DNA of 64,000 bases from an uncultured Bacteroidota bacterium (GTDB lineage Bacteria; Bacteroidota; Bacteroidia; Chitinophagales; Chitinophagaceae). Positions 47,396 through 56,606 of this stretch are shown in pieces. Below the pieces are notes generated by a model that searched no databases, was not told the DNA's origin, and was given only the letters and a program-made list of their open reading frames with translations. The stretch spans positions 1 through 64,000 of the forward strand of contig CAIVEH010000236.1 in the NCBI GenBank assembly GCA_903904855.1. Direction: 5' to 3'. The stretch's first letter is position 1. Each line of letters starts with the position of its first letter. The translations under genes were made by a program, and so were the position numbers.

Positions 47396-50197
47396 TTACA
47401 CCACCACATTTATCATCTTTCCTTCCACGAAAATAAACTTCTTAAGTGGCTTGCCTTCCATCCATTTCACCACGTTTTCATCACCCAGTACAGCCTGCTC
47501 AATAGTTGCCTTCTGAGCATCGAGCGGAAACTCCATTTCCAGCCTTGTTTTGCCATTTACGGCTACAGGGTATTTCTTGGAATTTTCTTTGGTGTATTGC
47601 TCATCATACTTAGGAAATTCAGCAGTAATAACACTGGTTGTATGCCCGAACTGATGCCACAGCTCCTCGGCTATATGCGGTGCAAAAGGACAAATCGCCA
47701 ATGCCAGAGGTTCCAGTATTCCTCGCTTATGGCAACCCAATGCAGTCAGTTCATTTACACAGATCATAAACTGGCTCACTGATGTATTGAATGCAAAACG
47801 CTCTACATCTTCTTCAATTTTCTTTATGGTTTTGTGTAGTATGCGCAGTTCATCATTGGTTGGTGTTTCCTCATTCACAATCCAACCTTTTTGTTCATCT
47901 GCATAAAGGCGCCACATCTTCTTAAGGAATCGGTGTACACCCTCAATACCCTTGGTATCCCATGGCTTGCTCACATCTATCGGCCCGAGGAACATTTCAT
48001 ACATGCGGAAAGTATCGGCACCATATTGCGCTACAATATCATCGGGGTTGACAACATTGTATTTCGATTTGGACATTTTTTCGACTTCAGCCCCGCAGAT
48101 GTATTTACCATCTTCTAAAATAAACTCAGCATCGGCATAATCAGGCCTCCATTTTTTGAAAGCCTCAATATCCATTTCGAGTCCATCAACAAAATTTACA
48201 TCAACTCTCAAATCATGTACATCGTATTGTTTTCTCAATCCGGCAGAAACGAATTTATTTTCTCCATTTACTCTATACACGAACCGTGTACTCCCCTGTA
48301 TCATCCCCTGGTTCAGCATCTTCTTAAAAGGCTCATCAAAGCCAATGTGGCCAAGATCATAAAGCGCCTTTGTCCACATGCGGGAGTAAAGCAAATGTCC
48401 GACTGCATGTTCATTGCCTCCTATGTATACATCTACCTGTTTCCAGTAGTCGGTGGCTTTGCGGCTGGCAAATTCTGTATCATTGTACGGATCCATGTAC
48501 CTTAAGAAATACCAGCTGCTGCCGGCATAGCCGGGCATGGTGTTGGTTTCTCGTTGTCCGGCTTCAGTTGTTACCCAGTCTTCTATATTAGCAAGTGGGC
48601 CCTGACCTTCAGGGCCGGGGCGGTAGCTGTCGACATGTGGTAATTCTACCGGTAAATTTCCTAAATGCCAGTCGTTGTGAATGATCGGTTCATCAATGCC
48701 ATAAGGTATGTCATCCACATACATTACCGGGAAAGGCTCGCCCCAATAGCGCTGGCGGCTGAAGCCTGCATCGCGCAGCTTATAGTTTACTTTTCTTTTA
48801 CCAGCACCCTCATCTACCAATTCATTTATTGCAGCCTCACTAGCTTCAGCTATACTCATCCCACTCAGGAAATCACTGTTTTCAATAGTGCCTGTTTTAG
48901 CGCTGTAGGCTTCCTCACCAGTATATTTATCATCAAAAATATTGGTAATCGGAATACCAAAATGCTTTGCAAAAGCATGGTCGCGGTCATCACCACTTGG
49001 CACGGCCATGATAGCGCCGGTGCCATATCCTGCAAGCACATACTCCGATATCCATATCGGGATATCCTTGTTGGTCAAAGGATGCCTTGCATAGGCTCCT
49101 GTAAAGCAGCCTGTAACCTGCTTCACCTCGCTCATACGCTCGCGCTCAGATCGGCTTTTTACGTAGGTTTTGTAGTTGTTTATTGCTTCTTTTTGTTCCG
49201 GTGTTGTAATGTCATCTACCAACTCATGCTCTGGGGCCAGCACCATAAAGTCTACTCCGAAGATAGTATCGGGTCGGGTGGTGAAAACTGTAATGGCACC
49301 CTCTCCTTTGGAGGGGGCCAGAGTGAGGTTAAACCTTACCTCGGCCCCAATGCTTCTCCCTATCCAGTTGCGCTGCATTTCCTTCATGGGCTCGGTCCAG
49401 TCGAGGGTATCAAGGCTGGCAAGCAGGCGCTCAGCATATTCTGTTATCCTTAGAAACCACTGGCGCATATTTTTGCGCTCCACAGGGTGGCCGCCGCGCT
49501 CACTTACACCATTTACCACTTCATCATTGGCTAATACTGTACCCAGCGCTTCGCACCACCACACCTGCGCATAACCCTGGTAGGCCAGGCGGTATTGCAT
49601 CAAAGCGTCCCGCTTTTCTTTTTCCGAAAAATCATTCCACCTAACTGCATCAAATAGCAACGTTTCATCGCCAGTGCAGGGCATATTTTTATTACCCTCT
49701 TTTTCAAAGATGGCAATCAGTTCGCTTATTGGCTTTGCCTTATCAGCCCTATGGTCATACCAGCTATGAAACAACTGCAGGAAAATCCATTGTGTCCATT
49801 TATAGTATTTAGGGTCGCTGGTACGCACTTCGCGACTCCAGTCGTAGCAGAAACCTATATTATCCAGTTGCTCGCGGTAGCGGGCTATATTCTTTTCGGT
49901 AGTAACAGCAGGGTGTTGTCCGGTTTCAATAGCATACTGCTCTGCCGGCAGCCCGAAAGCATCGAAGCCCATCGGGTGCAGCACATTGAAGCCTTTCAGC
50001 CTTTTGTATCGGGCGTAAATATCAGAAGCAATATAGCCAAGCGGATGCCCTACGTGAAGACCTGCCCCGCTAGGGTATGGGAACATATCCAGCACATAGC
50101 ACTTAGGCCGGTCGCTCTCGTTGCTTACTTTATAAACATGGTTATCATTCCAGTATTTCTTCCAGTTCGCTTCTATTTCCTTAAAATTGTACTCCAT
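47396..50197 (-). CDS. leuS: Leucyl-tRNA synthetase
   Basis: Charges tRNA-Leu. The 933 residues contain the class I HIGH box as HVGH (48-51), a CP1 editing domain (TTRPDTIFGVDFMVLAPEHELV), and KMSKSKYNVV. Length and domain order match bacterial LeuRS, including the terminal KFIFVEGKMINVVV. A -7-like TAATTTTG on the minus strand at 50241-50248 precedes the ATG. There is no T-box or other leader element. Confidence 0.98.
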   Translation of the reverse strand: MEYNFKEIEANWKKYWNDNHVYKVSNESDRPKCYVLDMFPYPSGAGLHVGHPLGYIASDIYARYKRLKGFNVLHPMGFDAFGLPAEQYAIETGQHPAVTTEKNIARYREQLDNIGFCYDWSREVRTSDPKYYKWTQWIFLQLFHSWYDHRADKAKPISELIAIFEKEGNKNMPCTGDETLLFDAVRWNDFSEKEKRDALMQYRLAYQGYAQVWWCEALGTVLANDEVVNGVSERGGHPVERKNMRQWFLRITEYAERLLASLDTLDWTEPMKEMQRNWIGRSIGAEVRFNLTLAPSKGEGAITVFTTRPDTIFGVDFMVLAPEHELVDDITTPEQKEAINNYKTYVKSRSERERMSEVKQVTGCFTGAYARHPLTNKDIPIWISEYVLAGYGTGAIMAVPSGDDRDHAFAKHFGIPITNIFDDKYTGEEAYSAKTGTIENSDFLSGMSIAEASEAAINELVDEGAGKRKVNYKLRDAGFSRQRYWGEPFPVMYVDDIPYGIDEPIIHNDWHLGNLPVELPHVDSYRPGPEGQGPLANIEDWVTTEAGQRETNTMPGYAGSSWYFLRYMDPYNDTEFASRKATDYWKQVDVYIGGNEHAVGHLLYSRMWTKALYDLGHIGFDEPFKKMLNQGMIQGSTRFVYRVNGENKFVSAGLRKQYDVHDLRVDVNFVDGLEMDIEAFKKWRPDYADAEFILEDGKYICGAEVEKMSKSKYNVVNPDDIVAQYGADTFRMYEMFLGPIDVSKPWDTKGIEGVHRFLKKMWRLYADEQKGWIVNEETPTNDELRILHKTIKKIEEDVERFAFNTSVSQFMICVNELTALGCHKRGILEPLALAICPFAPHIAEELWHQFGHTTSVITAEFPKYDEQYTKENSKKYPVAVNGKTRLEMEFPLDAQKATIEQAVLGDENVVKWMEGKPLKKFIFVEGKMINVVV

Positions 50198-50348
50198 AAT
50201 AGCACTAAGTAAAAATTAAAATATTGTTGGGTAAAAGTATCAAAATTACAACTTGTAAAGGCAAGAAGGCTTTAAACAATGCAATAAGTTGCGGTTGAAA
50301 GAGGATAGAAATAAGTAAAATTGGATGAATGATTATAAGAATGAACAA

Positions 50349-50954
50349 TTAGTTATTGTCTTCTGATTCAATTTCATAATCTCCAAAAAGTTCAGAAAGA
50401 TCAATAGAAAATCCAGGTAAACTTGCCGATGTAACCATATCTCCGCTTGCCAGGAGTTTTGACGGTTGATATTTACCATCAACCATCGTATAAATGAACA
50501 TCGTTTTTTCATAAGGCATTACAATCCAGTATTCCTTTACCCCAGCGTCTTCATATGCTTCATACTTATTTTTTAACTCCTTCCTGTTATTTGAAGGGGA
50601 AAGAACTTCTACCACAATATCCGGCGCACCAATGCATCCACGCGTATCAAGCTTTTTGGGATCGCAGATAACACACAGATCAGGCTGCAACACAGTGAAA
50701 ATTTCCATATCGCTGTGGGATTTTTTTGGTAAGCGTACATCGAATGGTGCTATATATACTTTGCAGGGATTATCGTAAAGAAATACCCCCAATTTAATAT
50801 GTAATTTCCCTACTAATTCCTGATGTAGCCTGTTGGGTGCCGGGCTCATTTTAAAAATGCGCCCCTTTATCAGTTCCACCCTTTCTTCAAATTTCCATTT
50901 GTAATAATCGGCATAAGAATAAACCTGACTAAGGTCAAGATCAGCAAATTTCAT
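50349..50954 (-). CDS. Uma2-family endonuclease-like protein (DUF820)
   Basis: 201 residues from ATG 50954 (MKFADLDLSQVYSYADYY); the TTG at 50972 is less likely. The PD-(D/E)xK core is visible as PDLCVICDPKKLD, APDIVVEVLSPSNNRKELKNKYEAYEDAGVKEYWIV. Uma2-like proteins have a restriction-endonuclease fold and unknown role; they are very numerous in some Bacteroidota and cyanobacteria, often near transposons. No partner gene is close. Confidence 0.87.
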   Translation of the reverse strand: MKFADLDLSQVYSYADYYKWKFEERVELIKGRIFKMSPAPNRLHQELVGKLHIKLGVFLYDNPCKVYIAPFDVRLPKKSHSDMEIFTVLQPDLCVICDPKKLDTRGCIGAPDIVVEVLSPSNNRKELKNKYEAYEDAGVKEYWIVMPYEKTMFIYTMVDGKYQPSKLLASGDMVTSASLPGFSIDLSELFGDYEIESEDNN

Positions 50955-51020
50955 TGAATGTATTTTTATCAAAAATAACTAATTCCTGTTTGCGACAACT
51001 GAATATTACCATAAATAACC

Positions 51021-51785
51021 CTAAAACTCAAGCACCAGCCCGTCATAGGCCAGGTGCATACCACCAGGCAAACTACTCTCTACTACATCATGTAAACCCA
51101 ACTGGTGGCTGATATGGGTAAAATAAGCATCATTTGTATTGATATCAGCTGCAACCGCTATTGCCTCTTTCAATGTATAATGGGAAATGTGTGGCTCGTG
51201 CCTGAGTGCGTTTAACACCATTGCCTTACTACCCCTTATTTTATCCAGTTCTTCGGGAGCTATATAATTGGCATCTGTGATGTAAGTGAAATCCCCTATC
51301 CGGAAGCCCAATACTTCAAGCTTGTAATGCAATAATCTAATTGGCGTGAAAGGTAGCCCGCATACCTCGAATGGTTCGTGGGCAAATATCGTATTCATAT
51401 TTATTTGCGGTATCCCGGGGTAGGTGGGATATGTAAATATGTAACTATACTCTCTTTTCAGCGCTTCCTGAGTTTCCTCTGTGGCAAAAACTTCCACAGG
51501 CCGGTTGGTAAAATAGTTGTATGGCCTTATATCATCAAGGCCTGCTATGTGGTCTTTATGACCATGGGTAAAAACAATGGCATCCAGTTTGCGCACATTT
51601 GCGCGGAGCATCTGGTATCTGAAATCAGGGCCGCTGTCTATTACAATACTGGCATCGGCGGTTTCGATCCATATGGCCGACCTCAGCCTGTTATCTTTCC
51701 TGTTGGTTGAAGTGCAAACAGGACATTGGCAACCTATGAACGGGATGCCCTGAGATGTGCCTGTACCTAAAAAAGTTACTTTCAC
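51021..51785 (-). CDS. MBL-fold metallo-hydrolase (PhnP-like)
   Basis: 254 residues of the metallo-beta-lactamase fold. The opening MKVTFLGTGTSQGIP and the zinc site H74-G-H76-K-D78-H79 in FTHGHKDHIAGLDD, with a Cys-rich CQCPVCTS near the N-terminus, put it with PhnP-like phosphodiesterases, which hydrolyse cyclic nucleotides or phosphoribosyl cyclic phosphates. No other phn genes are here, so the substrate is open. It is two bases downstream of the hypothetical gene 51788-52096. Confidence 0.87.
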   Translation of the reverse strand: MKVTFLGTGTSQGIPFIGCQCPVCTSTNRKDNRLRSAIWIETADASIVIDSGPDFRYQMLRANVRKLDAIVFTHGHKDHIAGLDDIRPYNYFTNRPVEVFATEETQEALKREYSYIFTYPTYPGIPQINMNTIFAHEPFEVCGLPFTPIRLLHYKLEVLGFRIGDFTYITDANYIAPEELDKIRGSKAMVLNALRHEPHISHYTLKEAIAVAADINTNDAYFTHISHQLGLHDVVESSLPGGMHLAYDGLVLEF

Positions 51786-51787
51786 GG

Positions 51788-52096
51788 TTATATATCCATT
51801 TGGGTTTGTACAGAATCATCGGCACCGGGAGTTGCCTCAGATATCAGTTGTTTATACCATTTCTGCATCTCACCACTCAGCTCTGCCTCATTTATTTTTA
51901 TTGTTGGCAGAATCTCCAGCAAGGCATTGATACGGCCTTCAACGCTGAAAAACTTATTGATCACTACTACCCTTCTTTCCTCCAGTATGCAGTAGCCGCT
52001 GTTGAAATGACCTTTTTCATATCTTATTATATACCGGGCCTCATCATAGAGTCCTTCTAATTTTTTCAGTGTGTTTGGCGTATATTTGAAACTCAT
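51788..52096 (-). CDS. Conserved hypothetical protein, operon partner of the MBL hydrolase
   Basis: A 102-residue alpha-helical protein (MSFKYTPNTLKKLEGLYDEA, GYCILEERRVVVINKFFSVEGRINALLEIL). It has no signal peptide and no known domain. Two bases separate it from the MBL gene downstream on the same strand, so the two are translated together; a role in the hydrolase's function is plausible but not shown by the sequence. Confidence 0.7.
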   Translation of the reverse strand: MSFKYTPNTLKKLEGLYDEARYIIRYEKGHFNSGYCILEERRVVVINKFFSVEGRINALLEILPTIKINEAELSGEMQKWYKQLISEATPGADDSVQTQMDI

Positions 52097-52183
52097 CAGT
52101 TCTGATTAAAAATGTTATCCGGGTATTACCAAAGATTTACTGCTTTTTTAACGTCTATATATATTGGATCAAATGCAGTTCCA

Positions 52184-52891
52184 ATGATTAAAAGTAGAAA
52201 ATTCGCCGCACTTATACTCATAGCAGTTATTTTATGTTCGTTTTCAGTCAGTCTGAGGGCTCAGGACGAAGATGATGATGAGCCTCATGGCTTGTATTTA
52301 CCGGAAAAAAGAGTTTTTTATGGCGGCCTTATAGCCGGTGCAAATTTTGCACAGGTTGATGGCGATTACTTCGCGGGCTATCACAAAGTTGGTTTTAACG
52401 GTGGCGCAATTGTATATGCCCAACTGGCCAAGCATGTTGCGCTTAGCCTTGAGTTACTTTATTCACAAAAAGGGAGCAGCAGTAACCTTGGCGAAATATC
52501 GCCGCATAATACATCTATTTACATCATGAAATATGGCATCAACACGAATTATGCAGAGATACCGGTAATGATCAACTATTTTGATAAGCGGAGAAGTCAT
52601 TGTGGTATTGGATTGTCTTATGGCAGGCTGGTTAGTAGCAGCGAACATATTCAGGTTGACTCCAACGGAATAATAGAAACACTTAATTTCAATAATGCTT
52701 ATCCATTCAAGAAAGAGGCGTTAGATATTGTAGCAGGCGCTGAGCTCCATCTCTGGAAGGGTTTGTTTATGAATGTAAGGTTTCAGTATTCCTTAATACC
52801 TATCCGCACACAACTGCCCCCACCCGATTATGCGCGCGCTGAACAATACAGCAATCTGTGGGTAGTGAGATTGATGTATCTGATTAAATAA
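52184..52891 (+). CDS. PorT-like outer-membrane beta-barrel protein
   Basis: 235 residues from ATG 52184 (MIKSRKFAALILIAVILCSF); the longer frame from 52112 adds 24 unlikely residues. Signal peptide ends SLRAQDEDDDE. The barrel has strands such as GGLIAGANFAQVDGDYFAGY and HVALSLELLYSQKG and ends LWVVRLMYLIK, as in PorT/OMP_b-brl_2 families (eight strands). Function unknown. An acidic stretch follows the signal. Confidence 0.8.
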   Translation: MIKSRKFAALILIAVILCSFSVSLRAQDEDDDEPHGLYLPEKRVFYGGLIAGANFAQVDGDYFAGYHKVGFNGGAIVYAQLAKHVALSLELLYSQKGSSSNLGEISPHNTSIYIMKYGINTNYAEIPVMINYFDKRRSHCGIGLSYGRLVSSSEHIQVDSNGIIETLNFNNAYPFKKEALDIVAGAELHLWKGLFMNVRFQYSLIPIRTQLPPPDYARAEQYSNLWVVRLMYLIK

Positions 52892-52903
52892 AGGCTACAA
52901 TAA

Positions 52904-53218
52904 TCAGTTTCTTGCTATTGCATCTATAATTATAATATTGCAGGGACCCGGATCACCTGCCGGATGATGCCAGTTGAGTTTTACATTTATCGGGAAAGTG
53001 GCAGTAGTAAAATCTATACCACTGCCAGAGGGTAATGTATTAAATCTTGTAACAGCAGTAATACCATCAATCGTAATAAAATACCCCCCGCTGCAAACAG
53101 TCATTCCCATATCAGGACCTGTAATGGTTGCAGTGTTCATGTAAGAGGTAGAACTGCTCTTTTTACATGCAGGTGAGATGCTAATGACACAGAGCATAAA
53201 AACCAGAAAGTATTTCAT
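52904..53218 (-). CDS. Small lipoprotein, member of a local paralogue pair
   Basis: 104 residues with lipoprotein signal MKYFLVFMLCVISISPAC. The mature part contains VCSGGYFITIDG, LPSGSGIDFTTATFPINVKLNWH and PCNIIIIDAIARN. The same order of blocks is in the neighbouring protein at 53425-53736. Two conserved Cys (in VCSGGY and PCNIII) may form a disulfide. Function unknown. Confidence 0.75.
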   Translation of the reverse strand: MKYFLVFMLCVISISPACKKSSSTSYMNTATITGPDMGMTVCSGGYFITIDGITAVTRFNTLPSGSGIDFTTATFPINVKLNWHHPAGDPGPCNIIIIDAIARN

Positions 53219-53424
53219 AAGTATAGTTTTTTAGTTACTGCAAATTACGGGATATAATAATGCAAAGCACATTTGCATCGTGATTAATTTTACTATGAAA
53301 CTACCCTCAGGGATAGGCTATAGCACTATGGAATTATTTGATAGGGTCAATAATGTGGCCAACTTTAGTAAATACAGATCAGGTGTAGATTATTGACTAA
53401 CTAATGTAATCAAAATTTCAACTA

Positions 53425-53736
53425 TCAATCAGCTTTGACGATTGCATCAATCAAAATAAAATTGCAAGGATTGGGATCTGCCTTTTTATGCCAGTTATAA
53501 TTTATCTTGATCGGGAAAGTCGCAGTTTTAAGATCTATTCCTGATCCAACTGGAAGCGGATCCATAAATTTCTGGGAAGTGCTTCCTGTTGTGATCACAT
53601 AACCATAACCGCAAACAATGTTTGAAAGAAACTGGCCTCTTAAATATCCGGTGCTGGAATAAGATACAGGCTCTTTATGTGTACAGGAGGAAAAAAATGT
53701 GGATATACCAATAAGTAAAATCAGCGCATTTTTCAT
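53425..53736 (-). CDS. Small lipoprotein, second member of the paralogue pair
   Basis: 103 residues from ATG 53736 (MKNALILLIGISTFFSSC, lipobox FSSC). It shares VCGYGYVIT, LPVGSGIDLKTATFPIKINYNWH and PCNFILIDAIVKAD with the protein at 52904-53218, so the two arose by tandem duplication and have diverged at the N-terminus. The longer frame to 53778 has 14 extra residues without a signal and is rejected. Confidence 0.75.
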   Translation of the reverse strand: MKNALILLIGISTFFSSCTHKEPVSYSSTGYLRGQFLSNIVCGYGYVITTGSTSQKFMDPLPVGSGIDLKTATFPIKINYNWHKKADPNPCNFILIDAIVKAD

Positions 53737-53798
53737 TAGCAATGGTTTTATGCTATTGCAAGGTAAGGAATAAACCAATTTCGGTCTAATTTTGCGTT

Positions 53799-54218
53799 AT
53801 GTCGGAATTTCACGTAAAACTACCGTTACGAATTGACTGGAGCGAATTGGATATATTAGCGCATGTGAATAATGTAGCCTACTTCAAATATATACAAGCC
53901 GCCAGGGTGAATTATTGGGAAATCAGTGGGCTTCTGCCTATGTCGGGACAAATGAAATTCGGGCCAATTTTGCTCTCAACTTCCTGCAAGTTCATCAAGC
54001 CTCTATTCTATCCCGGAAATATTGTTGTGGAAACCAGGATTGAGTTCATTAAAAATACCAGCTTCGGAATGCACCACAGAATAATAAATGATAACAGTGA
54101 ATTGGCCGCTGAGGCGCATGATGTAATAGTTACTTATGATTTTGAAAAAAACGAGAAGGTCGCAGTTTCTGATCATTTCAGACAATCAGTGGAGCAGATC
54201 GAAGGCATAAAGTTCTGA
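53799..54218 (+). CDS. Acyl-CoA thioesterase (hot-dog fold, 4HBT type)
   Basis: 139 residues of the 4-hydroxybenzoyl-CoA thioesterase superfamily. The N-terminal block RIDWSELDILAHVNNVAYFKYIQAARVNYW, with its Asp and the HVNN, is the catalytic signature. It hydrolyses acyl-CoA; the chain-length preference is unknown. It is monocistronic. Confidence 0.9.
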   Translation: MSEFHVKLPLRIDWSELDILAHVNNVAYFKYIQAARVNYWEISGLLPMSGQMKFGPILLSTSCKFIKPLFYPGNIVVETRIEFIKNTSFGMHHRIINDNSELAAEAHDVIVTYDFEKNEKVAVSDHFRQSVEQIEGIKF

Positions 54219-54364
54219 TCTTTTGGAATCACCGTAGTAAATGTACAACCTCGCAACGATGGGATAATCCGACCAAATGCCGCTCAAAATTATGCTTTTG
54301 CATTTCTTTAGCAAAATATAGCAGGTTAATTGAACTTGTATCAGAAACCAACAAAATCAAGGTT

Positions 54365-54619
54365 ATGAAACTCAGGCTCATTTTAAGCGCGTTGCTTGTA
54401 ATTATTATCACAGCAGGAATTAGTTCAAATGCAAATGCCAACCCAAGGAGGCATGGATACTGCCGCCCTGTAGTAAGGTATTGTCCACCAGTAAGGGTTT
54501 ATGTACCACCAGTGCCTGTAGTTTATTATTCCCCGGCATATTGCCCGCCGGTGCGTTATGCCCCAAGATGTTATCATGAGCATGAATACAGAAGTTACGG
54601 ACATAGATATTGCAGGTAA
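54365..54619 (+). CDS. Small secreted Pro/Tyr/Cys-rich protein
   Basis: 84 residues with a signal peptide (LILSALLVIIITAGISSNANA) and a mature part dominated by Pro, Tyr, Val and Cys (YCPPVRVYVPPVPVVYYSPAYCPPVRYAPRCYHEHEYRSYGHRYCR). The low-complexity composition suggests a cell-wall or extracellular structural role; the conserved-looking Cys and His could bind metal. It ends close to a strong terminator at 54634. Confidence 0.7.
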   Translation: MKLRLILSALLVIIITAGISSNANANPRRHGYCRPVVRYCPPVRVYVPPVPVVYYSPAYCPPVRYAPRCYHEHEYRSYGHRYCR

Positions 54620-54633
54620 GAAACCATAAACCA

Positions 54634-54674
54634 AAAAAAGTAAGGCTGCCCGCTTTCCGGAGCCTTACTTTTTT
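54634..54674 (+). terminator. Intrinsic terminator
   Basis: AAAAAAGTAAGGCT (54634-54647) and AGCCTTACTTTTTT (54661-54674) are exact complements around a 13-base loop, ending in a T-run on the plus strand. Confidence 0.88.
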
Positions 54675-54738
54675 AATTCTATGTTTTTACCAAATGAAAA
54701 AATCTGTATTTTCTTGAATAATATACAGGGATGAAATA

Positions 54739-55242
54739 CTATCTCATTGTACGAACCAGGTAAAACGAAATAGCTATTATTGCAGCAATAGCAATTCCAA
54801 GGAACGTAACTACCATTTTATAACCCTTATTTGACTCTTTCAGTCCCTGCAGTTCTTCCAGGTTGTTGAAGATATTCTGCATCCTTGAGAAGGCGGTTTC
54901 GCCCTTTATCACGTAGTCATAGGCGCCATGTTTCATACTATCCACAGCTACTTCCAGCTTATCCTGTCCGCTCAGCATTATCACATGAGTTGCAGGGTTG
55001 GAGGCCTTAACCAGTTTCAATACATCCACCCCGTTTTTTGCATCGGGCAGGTGTGAATTCAGGTGAAAATCCAATACCATTATAGCGGGGTTAAGGCCGA
55101 TATCTTTCAGTGCATCCTCGCCATTTTCATAGGTCTTAATATTATACTGAAAACGTTCTGAAAGGTAATCTTTCAGCATTTCGTTCTGAATTGGTTCATC
55201 ATCAACCAGGAAAACGTATTGTGTGCTTTGATCTGCTGCCAT
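54739..55242 (-). CDS. Response-regulator receiver domain tethered by a C-terminal membrane helix
   Basis: 167 residues. Residues 8-125 are a receiver (VDDEP, phosphoacceptor D58 in MVLDFHL, S91 and K113 in VIKGE). From 144 comes a hydrophobic helix MVVTFLGIAIAAIIAISFYLV ending in RTMR, so the output is an inner-membrane anchor instead of a DNA-binding or enzymatic domain. A coiled linker (RMQNIFNNLEELQGLKESNK) joins them. No kinase is adjacent; the orphan receiver could be driven by a kinase elsewhere in the genome. Confidence 0.87.
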   Translation of the reverse strand: MAADQSTQYVFLVDDEPIQNEMLKDYLSERFQYNIKTYENGEDALKDIGLNPAIMVLDFHLNSHLPDAKNGVDVLKLVKASNPATHVIMLSGQDKLEVAVDSMKHGAYDYVIKGETAFSRMQNIFNNLEELQGLKESNKGYKMVVTFLGIAIAAIIAISFYLVRTMR

Positions 55243-55360
55243 AGAATATTCAATAATTGGGAAAAGTAGTAAAAAATTCCGGCAAATAAAAACATTTGAT
55301 GGAAAAACTGATTTGAAAGAGTGATTGAAAATTTATCTGGTGACTGAAACAAATATATTC

Positions 55361-56431
55361 TCAATACAATCTCACCCTCGGATCAATCCAGGCATATAAC
55401 AGATCGGTGAACAGATTGATGACGATAAAAATAAATGAGGTAAACAAAACTGCCCCCATAACCAGCGGAAAATCAAACTTATCCAGCGCATCAACAGTAA
55501 CTTTACCTATGCCCTTCCACCCGAAAATATATTCTACAAAAAAAGAGCCTGCAAGCAACTCTGCAAGCCAGCCCGAGACCGCAGTTATTACAGGGTTGAG
55601 CGCATTGGGCAAGGCATGACGGAAAATTGTTTTTGTACGGGAAAGGCCTTTGGCATATGCCGTGCGGATGTAATCCTGCGAAAGTGTATCCAGCAGGGCG
55701 CTACGGGTAAGCTGGGTAATTACTGCCAGCGGGCGGATACCCATGGCGAATGCGGGCAATATGAGATTCTTTAATGCCAGGTGCCTCCCGGTAAAAGGGT
55801 CATACTCCCAAAGGCTGCCTGTCATATTCAGGCCGGTATAGTTATGAAGCAGGTAGCCAAATACATAGGCAATAAGCAGCCCGGCAAAAAAGGATGGCAT
55901 GGATATACCTGCCACACTTGCTGCAACGGCCGAAGTATCGAGCCATGTATTTTTTTTCAACGCTGCCAGCACGCCCAGAAGAATGCCAAATAATGTTGCG
56001 AAAGTCATTGCTGCCAAAGCCAGCAATACGGTGCCCGGCAGGGCTTCGGTAAGAATAGCGATTACTTCTTTACGCGTCCTGTATGATCGGCCAAGGTGAG
56101 GCCATTTAAGTATTATTGCACATCTTGAAGGCAGCGGCACAAGCCTTATGTATTTATTTGCAGAGCACCCGGAGGAATCTGTATTACAAAAGCTTAGCGG
56201 AGATAGTTCATTAAGATATATCAAGTAACGGGAGAAAAGTGGTTTATCCAGGTTCATTTCACGCCGGGCATTGGCCAGTGATGCAAGATCACTTCGCTGA
56301 CCCATAGTCAGCCTCGCCGGGTCGGCAGGTAGCACATTGAAAAGTACAAATATCAATGTTATAACTCCCCACAAAACCAGAAGGCTGTAACGTATGCGGT
56401 GAAAAAGATAACGAACCATAAATAGCGCCAT
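55361..56431 (-). CDS. OppB/DppB-type ABC transporter permease
   Basis: 356 residues of the peptide/nickel permease family: the N-terminal span (YSLLVLWGVITLIFVLFNVLPADPARLTMGQR), then the six-span core with EAA loop (GLSRTKTIFRHALPNALNPVITA). The usual partner genes (OppC, ATPases, solute-binding protein) are absent on both sides, so this is a solitary subunit here. In Bacteroidota these permease genes are often scattered. Start ATG 56431 or, 12 bases on, ATG 56419. Confidence 0.85.
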   Translation of the reverse strand: MALFMVRYLFHRIRYSLLVLWGVITLIFVLFNVLPADPARLTMGQRSDLASLANARREMNLDKPLFSRYLIYLNELSPLSFCNTDSSGCSANKYIRLVPLPSRCAIILKWPHLGRSYRTRKEVIAILTEALPGTVLLALAAMTFATLFGILLGVLAALKKNTWLDTSAVAASVAGISMPSFFAGLLIAYVFGYLLHNYTGLNMTGSLWEYDPFTGRHLALKNLILPAFAMGIRPLAVITQLTRSALLDTLSQDYIRTAYAKGLSRTKTIFRHALPNALNPVITAVSGWLAELLAGSFFVEYIFGWKGIGKVTVDALDKFDFPLVMGAVLFTSFIFIVINLFTDLLYAWIDPRVRLY

Positions 56432-56606
56432 GCAGATGGACTATACAAATTTAGTTTATTTAGCAAAAGGCGGGCAATAGATTTAATTCAGAACTTTATT
56501 GATTATTAGTTGGAATTCAGATAAATTATTATCTACCTTTATCGCAATATTATTTTATTGTTAAAACCAATTTTCGAATCAATATTAAAACCAAAACCAA
56601 CTGTTT

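Noticed and set aside
48665-49453. 262-codon plus-strand frame opposite leuS
   Set aside because: It is an antisense shadow of a certain leuS gene; the product resembles no protein.
53787-53794. TAATTTTG before the thioesterase
   Set aside because: Only four bases from the ATG; transcription would begin at or after the start codon, and no -33 box is present.
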